From Holothuria scabra (taxonomy: Eukaryota; Echinodermata; Holothuroidea; Aspidochirotida; Holothuriidae), in the NCBI GenBank assembly GCA_037179385.1, contig CM074193.1:3741547-3805546 (forward strand): a stretch of DNA of 64,000 nucleotides. Reading direction: 5' to 3'. Each line of letters opens with the position of its first letter. Positions within the stretch are counted from its first letter, which is position 1. The notes beneath the pieces are model-generated. The model saw only the letters and a list, made by a program, of their open reading frames with translations, had not been told where the DNA came from and searched no databases. A program made the translations under genes and the position numbers. Positions 1-12,700 of the stretch are shown piece by piece.

Positions 1-580
1 ACTGGTTAGCTTACTGGTTTTAAATGGAAATAAATGGTTTTAAATGGAAAAATGACAAAAACATAGTTTAAACTATTAAAAAAATGAATAATTTCAAATG
101 GTTTCTGTCAAATAGAATGTAACCTTGGCCTAACAGTGAAAGTGGGCATGCGATAGCTGTAGGCCTGACCTGTTTGACTAAATGTTCCAAAAAAAAAAAT
201 ATGCAGGAATTTTAAAACTTTATTACAAATATTTTTCTAATTCTTATTAACTTTTTAGTCTTCATTTTATATAATTCTACCCACCTGCCATCTAAATTTT
301 TGTAATCAATCTGTGTAAATCTAAACACTGAAAGACTAGAAGTAATTAAAACTCAAATGCTGAGTGCTGTAAATGTTTTCATAATTGTGTGTGATTGCAT
401 CTAGTTAAATCCCCCAATAGAAGTCGTGAGTTGTCTTCATGGTTTAAGTGCAGAAAGAATAAATATTTTTACCTATGTCAATCATCCTTAGACATTATAA
501 AACCGTATGCTACCATTCTTTCCTGTTAGTTTGAATCAGCTGTATTTAGCATTTTTTTGTCGTTTTATTTTGCCAAACAG
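1..580. other. intron or upstream sequence, nothing recognised
   Basis: AT-rich sequence preceding the first exon seen. It opens with a small repeat of AAATGGTTTTAAATGG. No exon with a matching phase-2 donor could be identified. Confidence 0.5.
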
Positions 581-732
581 GTACAGCTGTTCAGATTTCC
601 CTGTCACAAAGAGTGATTCTCTTGGAGTATGCTCTTCACAACCTTGTCAAAATAATGGAATTTGCAAGTCTACTGGTGATGGCTATGTGTGTCAGTGCAC
701 TGGACCGTACACTGGTGCTAATTGTGACAAAC
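581..732 (+). CDS. exon 1 in window: end of a probable lectin domain + EGF domain
   Basis: Acceptor after a T-rich tract (AG at 579-580), donor GT at 733. Enters in phase 2 and leaves in phase 1. It opens with YSC followed by a short linker, which resembles the last residues of a SUEL lectin domain as in exon 24. A six-cysteine EGF follows ([13 protein letters not shown] ... [12 protein letters not shown]). The preceding exon must lie left of base 1 or be unrecognised in bases 1-580. A weaker acceptor at 626-627 would give phase 1 and a bare EGF exon. Confidence 0.75.
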
Positions 733-3700
733 GTAAGTAGTGATATTTTCAGTCAAAAACAAAAAAATGTTTAAACCAGCCTCCTTCTTGTGCCCTTCCT
801 CTCTCCATCTCCAATCTGCCTTCTAACCAAGGTCAGGGTATAACTTTCTCTCTTATCCTCTGGCTTTGGTCAGGTTTCATTGAAACTGCTGCATCCGTCA
901 GTATTTTTATTTCTGAAGCTTATAATATAAAGAAGAAAACCTCTAACTTGAACTTTAAAATCTTGTCTGCTTGTGATGTCCAGACTGCACTATTCTTGAT
1001 CTGGACATGACCGCTATTTCTGAAGACAAATCAAACTTTACGCTACAACCCACAACATTTTCTGCTTCAGACATGTCAAGATCAGCCTAAGTAAAACTAG
1101 AAATAGAAGTGTAAAATATTGTTAGAATTTTCTCTGTTATAAGTACTTTGAAATACACATGTGAAGCTTGATTAAACGTAACTGAGACATGGTGTGAACA
1201 AAAGCCCACAATTTTGGCATTTAAATTTGCTGGTATTGCATAGAGTTGGTATTTTGTGTCTTCAAATTTGTTTCGAAAGAATTATCAAGTTTTTTTAGTG
1301 TTTTACCTAAAACAAACCAGAATGATCTTCCAAGAAATATTGTAAAAGTAGTGAGTTTTGCTCAGTATTATTATGAAAGGAATTTTGTAGAGTTGTTACT
1401 TAATGTATCCTTATGTTACTCTTTAAAGGATCAACTGTAATTTTTTTTTTTCAAAAATTTCCTTCAGTTTTATTCTAAAGTGCAAAGAGAAAGCAATGTT
1501 TTATGGAAGAAGAGACTGGTAATGAATCAGAGTATGTATACCTACAAACAAGTTTTTAGTAGAATAAAAGACTGTTTGTGGATTGTAGTTTGTATACCAA
1601 TATATCAGTCCTCATATTAAGTGATATCCTCAGAGAATAGTTTGATCAGCTCCAATTTTTAAACAGGAAAACTGCAGGTCACAAGTCTTGAACTATAAAA
1701 ATTGTGTTTGTGTGGAGTTGGCCAACCTTTTTTTTATTTTACAGGAAGTAACAAAATGTCAACAAGTCATTTATAGACAAATCCGGGCAGATTGTGATGG
1801 TCTGATTTTAGTCCGCCATTACTGGAGTCCATCACCTTTAATCTTTAAATTTTCTCCCTTACCTGTTCCATGGATGGTTGTACACTGAAGTGTATCTTAA
1901 TTTTCTCAACTTCACTGAATATGAGGATTTGAAATTCATGTAGACAATAAATGAAGAAGATTAAAGGCTGACAGACCCCACTAATGGCCGCCTACAGTCA
2001 CTAAAAACAAGTGCTAATCAAATTCATCTGTACATTGATACTTCATCTCCTTATTTCAATATCTGTGACAACTGATTTACTTACTTTATTTGCATGTTTA
2101 AGCTGCAGTTGAAAAAAGTTGTCATGCCATGACAAGGCTGCTACAGAAACTTACACTTCTTAAATCCCAATATGTGAGCCTTAGATTAGGTTTTCACCAG
2201 AATATTTACATAGAACTTTCCTGGAGAAAGGAGGATAAGAACTTGTAACTTGACAAGAAATGAGCATCACATGCTTTGTTGTACAATTTCTGTCAAAATC
2301 TGTAGGGGTGGTGCTTCACATTGTGGCCAGTCTGTCTGAGAAACTAATTGGTTAGAAATTAAGCGTTTATTTTAAAACTTAATTTAACTTACTTCATTTG
2401 CTCGTGTCTCTATAACTACATGCCTGAATATGTGGAAAGATTCTTCAAAGTATTAAATTTAGTTCCTTATCCATATATAAAAATTATTTTTAAGTTGGGC
2501 ATAAATTATATTTGTACTGAAACTTGATGGCAGTGGACCAAGAATCTTTAGGGTGGAGGAAATATTAATGTTTGAAAATTTGCTATTAGGTAGAGTTGTA
2601 AATTAACACTGATTGATGCATAGTTTATTAGCACAGTGACCTTGGTTTGCACAGGTATGTGGATGCAGAGGTTGAGTGTCTCATTTTTTGTCAAAGGTCA
2701 TTTGAGGTCACAAAGGATCAAATTCTCACAACCTACATGAAAAAATCTCTCCAGATAGGAGGTGTTTATATTCTCCATATCTAATGAGTTGTGGATCTGT
2801 TCAAATAATCAGAACTGCCAGTAGTTGAGGGTGAAGGTCAAATGTTTTAGGAATGCTTTTAAGTTTTGACAGAACTTTATAAAACACAAGTTTATGGAGT
2901 GCTTTCATTGATGTCACACACCCCACCCCTTTTGACAGGCAAAATCTATATGGCACCCATTTTGTACTGCTATCTGAGAAGCAGCTGAAGACCTATGGGT
3001 GACTGTTGCATTAAAACACTGTTGACTTTTGTCCTGCAGTGGGTGTGGCTTATCAATTGTGACATCATGAGGCTTGGATACTTGTCAAATGTGGTATATG
3101 GAATTTCTATATCACATACAATGTGTTGTATCATTTGAAGTTAAGTCATTGAAGTCTACTAAGTTGTAAGCACGATAAATTTAAATAGGAGTCATATATA
3201 CTGTAATTCCTATTACTGGTGGGTATCTGAATGGCTCATCTCAATATCAAAAACATAAATGATATTGGGAAGAAAACATTGTAGTAGAAATAGTCCTAGT
3301 AAAAGTGACAAATCCAGCATAATTATATTGCTGAAAATACGCTAAAAGAATAGTCCAAAAACTTATGAAAACTATTTCAGGATGTTGAAAATATTGTTAA
3401 ATAACGTTGTGGCAGCAGCATTAGGTTCAAAATGTTTTGACCTTGGAGGAAACTAAAAGAAAACTTTGAATTTTTTCTGAGTTGTTTTATGAGGCCATTA
3501 CGTCATGAATTCACTTTCTCTGAGTGATCCGTTCTAGGCAAATACTCATACAGCAGAGTAGGGGTGTACGAAACGTTAGGCTAGGCGAGGCCTGAGCTAA
3601 ACAATAATTTTAGCCTTTGTGTGGTGTTGCTGTCATCACAAATGAAGTGTGATGTAGCATTTTTTTAATGTTTCTTTTGCACTTTCATGAGCTGCATACA

Positions 3701-6700
3701 TCACAGCACATACTAGATTAAATTGTGATTGCGGTGCATTTTTGTAAACAAAGATAGTTGGAACGGTGTGCCGTAACTTCATAAGCTTTTGGTTTTAGTA
3801 CCTTCTTACTGGTTTGTACAGTAGGTCCAACTTAAGTCTACTGAACACCTACATACATTCATGTTCTAAGCAACTCACCAAAGTGATCCCCACATACAAC
3901 ATGGATATTGCTGTAATTTGTCTGTGGCAAAAAATAAAGCAATGCCCTGTACCTTTGCTGGTTCCCTATGTGGATGTGGCACTGTAGAGAACTTCTTTTA
4001 GGCAATTTTGAAGGGATGCTTGAACAGCTGTAACTCAGAACTTCGCAAGTAGTAAGCTTGGCTGATACAACGTGCAGCTATGGAGAGGACGCCACCTTAC
4101 TTCATTTTCTATTGTGGGCAAATTGTGTTCCATAAAGCTTGGACTCAAAGCCGTAAAGTATACATTGGTAACTGTTAGTCACGATTGAGGCGCATACACA
4201 GAGCCACTTTCCCATAACAGCAAATGATTCCCAATAAATGAATCTACACTTGCAGCTGAACTCAAATAAGAATATGACATAAGGTGACAATCTCTCTCTA
4301 GCCCCAAGTGGTACCTAGGCATGTTTCCAATGCTAACGCAGCACACACACAGGGACTGCTATACAAAAGTCTGTGAACATAATTTACAAACCAAAGTGAA
4401 TCTATCACGTCAGAGAAAAAGCCTCATAAATATTAATGAGGCAGACTCCTTCGTTTTGAAGTACAAAATTGGCGAGGTTTTCCCCCCTTTTTCAAGTCTG
4501 GAAGGCCGATTTTCCTTCAGAAAAGAATTGGAGTTTAATGTATGAGCTCTTTCAAACATACTGTGCCCCTGCCAAGTGGCTTTGGACTATTCTTTTAAGT
4601 AATCTGCATTCTGGCCAGTTGGGGCAGTTAAGGGAAAGAAACTGCAAGAACAAGATTCAAGAGTGTTGAAAGTGTTTACAAAGTTTCTCTCCGTTAACAA
4701 TTCTGTTCCCAGTCTGCTTTTTGGTTTGTGTCCCTGAATTTACTTGCAATGTCCAAATCCACTCCTTCTTGTTTTATCTTAAATTTGTATAAGTTTTACA
4801 CAGCCAGTTTATTTTTATCTCAATACATAACATGTATTGAGATATTGTCACACTAGCCAGTGGATGAAATTTCTTTAGAGCAAGGGAATGTGACTTGATC
4901 AGTGGTATGTCTTTGAGAATTTGAAAGCATGCTCTTTGGCCGGGAGGTGGAAGACATTGCATTTTTCTCATCAAAAAAATGATGGTTGCAAAATTATTTT
5001 TGCAAATTTTATGGTCAAAGTCTTCAGTTGTCATGGACACTTCAATTTTCTTTGCACACAGCAATTTGGTTGCTAGGGAGAGATAGATACTGACTGAGAA
5101 TGTTTACATTTTGTAGTTAAACTTTCAGATGTTGAAGGTTTGGTGTCACACATCTTCTAAATCAAGCATGAAGCAGCTGCAAGATAATCTTGCTTAATAG
5201 TCTTACCATAAACAAAGGCTCTGTAAGCAGATATTTTCCAAGAAGTTATCTTGAGAGTAATAGCTCCTAGAGTTAGATACAAGCAAAAGAAAAGTTTGGT
5301 AGTCTTTGTTTTGTGTCTTGGCTCTTCAAGCTTATTATATGGACTTACATTGTAGGGCACAAAATGTGTCTAGGAGGCATGATCAAAGTGTCTCTAAGTT
5401 TTGATGAAAAAACTAACCCACAAGAGTTGATTGAAGTGTCTTTGAGGATCTATAACATACTCTATTGAATGGGTGTTTCTTCTACAAACTTGTCATACAG
5501 TGTAACAATGCAAACACTCAAGATATCAGCAGAGAAATAGCTCTCACTCCTTCAGAAGTTGTGAAATAGCAAAATATTTGAATGAGACTATGAAAATAGC
5601 ATTAGGGAGAGTGATTTGAGAGAAAATGGTGTGGAATGCAGAAGGAAAACAGCTGTCATTGAACTGTTGGATATATTAAAAGATGTCACTGATCTGCATA
5701 TCTGGCTAATTATTTCTGCTTTACTAAGTTGTAGTATGGTGCACAATATGGTGTACCTCACTTAGTGTTACCGTATTATTGTAAAAAGTGTTCTCAAAGA
5801 ATTTGATTGTTTTTGAGCATGAAATGAATCAGGCTATTAACAATAGATGGATAATATCTTTATAGGCAAAGCACCAAAGGAGGACTGCATTTACATCAAA
5901 TGACATCAGCAACAATATAGAAACTTTGTCTCCTTAACATCCACAAAGTATTGACTGGGAGATTCTGTAGCACCGCTGTTCTAGTTCAAATTCATGTATT
6001 GCAAACCAATATCTCTGTGTGTCTCTACACCTTTCCTCCCCCCCCCCCCCCCACCCCCTGCCTGACTGTAAGTGCTTTCTTGACAACATTTCCACATGCT
6101 CATTTTTGCAGGAACACTTACTTGTGTTGCCCATGGTGATGTCAATTTTGAGACCTTTGATGGAAGGAGATATGCATTCCAGGGATCATGCACCTATGTA
6201 ATGACTAAGATATGTTCCTCTGATGAGTTCCAGGTTCTGGTCCGACATGTACATCAACCAGATGCACCTTTCATGAGAGGTGTGATTGTCATTATTGGAA
6301 GTCATGTAAGTACATCAAGCTTTTAAAGCTGCCTCTTTGCTACTGTGGCAATGTTTGTTGACCCAGTTTACCATGCTTCAGTGCCAGTACCTTACTGGAT
6401 GGTGTCCAGAAAGATCCTATCATCCTTGCCTGTTTAGACAGCTCAGGTTGCAAACACTTGGCTTGCACTGAACAAACAGTCTCTGGCTATACATCAGATT
6501 TGACCAGTGTTAGGATTTAAAGGCTGAGTGGAGACCCAAAGTTCTGAGGCCTCTTTGTTTTTGTAGTGCTGGACAGTAATGGCTACTACTGAAACAGGTC
6601 TTACAATCCCAGGTCGGGTTGACCTTGCCTTAACAGCACTCTCTTAGAATAGAGGGCCTTTCCTGCTTGCAACCTCTTCTCTCATGTCACCAGACTTCGA

Positions 6701-9700
6701 CTGATAGTGCCAGCTGGGACAAAATAGAGAGTAATTAGCTACCTGAATACTATTTAGGAAATGAAATTTATCATGCAAATACTTTCAATCCACACTTTTA
6801 GGTATCATATAAATGTATCGCAGTGATGATTCTTCTCGGCCATATCATGATTTTGATTTATTTTGGGAAAAAGGAAATATATTGCCTTTTGTGGAGGTCA
6901 GAAGTCATGCATACTCCTGCTACAGTACTAGATAATGTGCAGGGATAACACATAAGAATTCAATGCATTATGAACTGTTTTAATTTAAGACATGCTAGGA
7001 AAAGCCCCTTAGCTACTTTTCAAATTTGGTACCCCCTGTAGCAGGCACATGGCAAGAAAGATGGATCAAGTCAATTTCAATGGAGTATTGTGTGTGCATA
7101 AATCCATGGAGCTACTCAGGAAATGTCCAGTGACCAGCACAACTGAGGCATTGTAATTGTATTCTTCTATGACACTGAACACAAAAGCAGTGATAGCTCT
7201 CAGGGTTTATCTTTTCTGCTTGGGTACTTCAAATTTTTCAAATGAGCTAAGGGGGAGTTTCCTCTCATGGAGTCAGATAAGTCAAACTTTTCGATTTGCA
7301 TGGAATCACTAAACCTAACCCTAATTCTTGTTTTCTTCAGGTTATACTTATGGAACCCAACAAGAATCCCCAAGCTGCAACTTTCTCTCATAATGGGCTT
7401 GCAATCTCACCGACCTATGTCCAAGAAAATGGTCTATTCTCCATTGAAACACATGGAGCTTATTATGTAAGTAAATTATATCACTATGAAAATTTTGCCA
7501 TAAGAGATAGGTTTGTGCAAATTTGTTATCAATATTTCATTAGTATGCAGTAGTTCTTTTAGGGTAATGAATCATGTTGGAGTGATCAAAGTAAATGAAT
7601 CTCAACAGGTCGCACCGAAAAAGTCAACAGGTTCTTGTTGGTACCTGTTAAAATCCTGTTAAAACCTGTTCAACAGGTCTTAACTGGGAATTTCTCTTGG
7701 TAGATGGTAGCAGAGAAGAGTAACTGTTATATATAAAGCTTATGTAATTAATTACATGCCCAAACCAACCCACATTGAGACGTAAACCGTGTAAATTCTG
7801 GGACAGCGTGACATTATGGGACAAAAGTAAACAAAATTGACCATAGGATGGCTCCGAATAACAAAAGCCTGCTCACACCATCACACAGGAAAAAGGCTGT
7901 TTGTCTGTATTAAACCTACTTCCAGTTTGCTATCTGTCACACACATAGGCTACTAAATGCAAGATATGACTTGTAATTGATATTAAATTGTCGTAAGCTA
8001 ATTCTTTTTGTTGTCTTTTTTGAATAAATAATATATTTGCTAAATTGGTTTCTAGCAGTCTTATACACTTACACAACACACGAACAAAGAATTACATAAC
8101 AGGTCTGTCTCTCTTCAGTCTGGGGGAGTATACAATGTCAAATGGAACAGCTTGTTTAAGCCTCTTTTGCAACTGCAGATGAGCTGAGTCGTTACTTCTA
8201 AGTGCAATTTTGTGTGAAATCGTGGTTACACTTGTGCTTGTGTTTCATGCAATTATTAGCTACCATTGATTCATCATAAAATTTGGAGAAAATGACCAAA
8301 ATGATGAGCAAAAAAGGATGATTTGACAGAAAATGATTAGACAAGGTTACTCATATGGCTATGTAGAAATTGATGTTCTCATATCTAAAATTGTAAAGTC
8401 CAGAAAAGGCCAAACCACAGCTGAAGTAGTGTTGTTCCCATTATTTTCTTTTTCCTTTTTTTTTCTGGTTTTATCTTTCCTATTTGCAGATGGGGTATTT
8501 GTTTTATCCTACTGTTTATTGTCCATTTGTAAAAAACTAAGAGACTGAGAATGAGGAGGGATTTTGTATCAGTTGTGTAGTGTGTTTTAACTGGATGGTT
8601 ATTGGGAGGGGGGCTGAAAAGGCGGGCTGATAATTAAGACCTTTGAGCTGCAAGAGCGGTCAATGCCTTTATAGCCTTGGAGGAAACTTTAACCCTTTAC
8701 CGTCGTGCTATAATCGGGGCATATTTGCGCGCCTCAGGAGTGGGCGGAAAAGCGGATGTAGCATGCCCCTCATCAGCTTCCGTATGTTATTGACCCTGTG
8801 ACCTTAAACTATTGTCTCTCTTGTTGTTGTGGCCGAATTTTCGGGTAGCTACTTGCAGTTTCAAGCTCTGCGTGAAACAGTAAAGATGGGTGACAGCGGC
8901 GCTCTCCGTATGGGTCCAAAAGGACCCAAACAACGGTAAAGGATTAATTTTCAAGGGTTGTGATGGCAACTTAATGCTACATTTTGTGCTTTTTGATGAG
9001 ATGAGGATTTTTTTCTGCTTTCAAAATGAGAGCCCATCCATCCTACTCTAGCACCCACATTCTGACAGCATATATTAGCCTCCCATTTGTGAGACACCAG
9101 CTTTGTGTTTTCATGTAATACAGTTACACTACAGTGAAAGTAAATTTTATCTGAATGAGATAAACACAGCATACTAACTTAGTGTTATAGTTGTGTAATA
9201 TGCAATTCATATCAATACATGGAATTATATCAGCAAAATTTTTTCCAAGGGATAACACACTAAATCAATGCAGCATCTGTACTGATTCTTACAAAAAGAT
9301 GAAAAGATGTCTTACAAAATAAACCATGCTAAGAGGCATGATGTAGCTGTAAGCTTGAGAGCCATCTCTTATCCATAGAATATACAATTAAACTAGCCTG
9401 AGAGCCTGTGCAAATAAATCTGAAGACAAATTAACAGAAAAGTGATTCAAGAAAAACTCAAAAATTGCATGAGGCTTATAAATGTAAGAGTTCTTTACAT
9501 GAACCCCATGCATATAGTTTTAGAAATGATTGCTCTTTTGATTATTTTTGAATGACTCTGATGATCATTGTGGTGCCCTTTAATTATGTTCAGGCTAGGC
9601 TTACACAATAAGCACACCTTCAGTAAGGTGTTACAAAAAGTGGCCATTAAGAAAAAGAATTGAATGCAAAAGCAAAAGTCTGGCCATCACACTAGAAACA

Positions 9701-12700
9701 CTAAGTGCAGAGATGAATTTGTGATTTTGGTGGGAGGAATATTAATTGCTGTCTCTTGGTCTGCTGCTATTGTTACTTGGAATAGTGTCACTCTGAAAAA
9801 AAAAGTTGTGAAACCCAGATTAAGTGTGTGCAATTTTTGCTATTCCTGAGAAAACCTCATGAGAAAATCTGTCCGCTTGAAGAACGGCGGAACGAACTGG
9901 CCGACCAGGGAACGAACTGGCCGATTTTTTGACGTCATTTCACCACAACAGATTGTTTGCTAAGTCTGCGCAAATATTTGCCCTGCATGAAAGACAAGAA
10001 CTGACCATTGTTCTGTTACAGTTTTGGTGCTAAATATTTTCTATAATTCCACCAAACCTGGACTGATTTTTCTGGTTTAAAAATTCTTTTTAATGTCAAC
10101 TTATCCATGAAGTTCAGTTTTAGCGAGTAATTTTCTATAACTCCGAAAATTAAGTCATTATGCTTCAAGCCACTTGTTGTCCACTGCAAGTGAGTTAAGC
10201 GCAAAAATGTGACATCAGGAGATATAATCCCGAAAACAGGGAAAGGCAATTTTGTCGTTCCTTCAAGGGGATGAAATCTGTAATGTCCTGTATCAAGGTA
10301 TAGGAAGCACAGTTCATGTGTGGTCTTAATTCTGCTTCCAAGTACATTTGATTTATGGAAGCATACCCATAACCATTTGTGTAACTGAAACAATGAAACT
10401 CATTTCAAAGTCAAGTTAACTCTGCCTAGCACTTTGAATGTTCAAAGTGGAAGAATAAATTTCATCTTGTTTGAAAAAACCTGGCCAGTCTATAGTACTG
10501 TAATTTAGATTACAGATTGAATAGTGGAAAGCCAACTTCCTGTTTCAGATTTAATAGTGTGAAACCCAACTTCCTCTTTCACAATTTGAGGCTTTACCCC
10601 TCCTCTTTGCTTGCCTAGCTAGGAGGATACTAACATAAAGATTCGTTGATTCAGACAGCCAGCATTTAATCCTCTCAATGGAGATGCCAACTCAGGCATG
10701 ACTGTAAGACAAGATAAACAGAAAAGATAAGACTGTGAGGAAGGGTCAGTTCTTGTGGCCACAATACTGTAGAAAGTGGATATAAAGTGACATGTGTCCT
10801 AACAGAGGTCATCAGATGTATGAAGTGTTGAATGTGCTTTCAAGCATCCTTAGTCTAGGTTGCCAATTTTAAGTTTAAATGATGTTTATCAGATGTTCTA
10901 TCTTGATTTGTTGAAGATCCTTCATTTTCCAAGTGCTGGTCTGAAAGTAGAATGGGATGGCAAACAACACATCTCGGTGACCATGGAACTAGCTACCTCT
11001 GGCGAGCATTGTGGTCTCTGCGGTAACATGGATCGTAATAGGCACAATGACCTCCTAACTCGACAGGGTATTCAGGTACATATTTTTCAACATCATGTCT
11101 TTTAAATTAGAGTGGAGTTATTTATCAGGACATTTTCCAAACTTTACCAAGTCTAATTGCAGAGCTAATTTGCATCCTGTCTTTTGACATATATTTCGTT
11201 TTCTTTTTTTGGTGTGTGTGTGGCAGGAAAATATGGCATTAAAAGAATAGTCCAGAACCAAATTTATGCTTGGTATGTTAAAGAGTAACATATTACAAGC
11301 ATTCTGGTAAAAGTTTCATTCATTTCCCATGTTCAGTTCTATTAGCAATTGAAGTTGTCACATTTTCTACAAAAAGTGAACTTGAAGCAAGCAGGTGTGA
11401 TGTCATGGATTCACATTATTGGCCAGTGTTTTGTTTTTCTTTTAATTTTCTTCCTGTTAGTTTGACCTTGAATTGATTAGGGATGTTATCTTACCGCTAA
11501 GGCACATGAAGTTCTTAAAATCCCATCGCTAAGGATGCACCAATGGTATTTATTTATTAAACGTTTGTCTCATAAAATTGGTGGTAAATTATAAATAAAT
11601 ACAAATCTTTGGCCGACAGTATGAAGTCGTGACTTCCCCTCTGCTTGCTTCAAGTTCCTTTTATGGAGAAAATTTGTCACTTTCATTAGCTAATATCTCA
11701 AGAACTGAAGATGGGAAATGAATTTTTACATATCAAAATAATTTGGCTTTGGACTATTTTTTAAAATTTTTTTTTGTGCACTATAAAACAGTTCTGGATC
11801 ATAATTATGATCATCACAAAGTTTATTATTGACACAAACTTTTCCTATTTCACTCATGGACAGTGCACTTAAGAATGCAACTTCACTGTGCTGTGTTCAT
11901 TAAGTAGCATTGGCTTAATACACACTTCACACAATGCCCTATAGATGTGTGAAGGCCAAATTCTCTTTCCTCAAATTATGGGTGCAATTTAGGGATGAAA
12001 CTTAAAGGGCATCCTTACAGAATTCAAATGGCTCGGATGTAAATGATGCATGTGCATGCATGGCAGTTCAATGAGTACTTTGGCAAGGCACTGTGTGTAC
12101 ACTATATTACTAAGCACTGAATGCCTGTTACAGTCCTCAGATGACTGGAATACAGGCTACATTTTCTGGACAGTCATATTAACAGCTGTGCAATAGTTTA
12201 CAGTGTATGTGCTGTGTAGTGTACACATAATGATATTTGTTGTGCAGTACTCATTACACTGGATTAACACTGCTAAGATTTCAACCTGATCTTTACAAGC
12301 AAGCACAGGACTTGTTTATCCACCCCCCCTCCCCCCCTCCCTCCCCCCACCTACATTACTTTAATGATTATGTTAATATTTACAGGTTTCCGATCCAGTT
12401 GAGTTTGCAGACAGCTGGCGTACAGACCCATCATGTCCTGAGTGTGGTGAAGAATGTAGGAACATGCAGAACCCTTGTGACTCTGGTTCTGCTGCCACCG
12501 ATAGGCCTCAGGCAGAGGATCGCTGTTCTATCATCTTATCTGAACAAGGTACAGTTCATATACATGACGCTAGAAGAGTAGACCAAATGTTAGCCTTCCC
12601 TAGTTGATCACCATAAATCCAGAATATATCAGTTAGCTTCCTCAGCTAATCCATGGCACTAGAAGCAAATAGCAAGTTTTAGCCATCTCAAGTTGGCAAC

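Larger units (their letters stand above)
733..6111. other. intron 1 (5.4 kb)
   Basis: Holds MITE copy 1, a tandem-unit relative and repeat C copy 1. AATAGTCCA (3349) and its inverse TGGACTATTCTTTTAA (4587) resemble the ends of the fold-back family. No cysteine-rich frame suggests a missed exon, and joining exon 1 directly to exon 2 gives EGF to vWD, as in the other two cassettes. Confidence 0.6.

Noticed and set aside
12237..12581. 114-codon open frame overlapping exon 5
   Set aside because: Wrong frame; the C8 cysteines appear only in the phase that joins exons 4 and 6.
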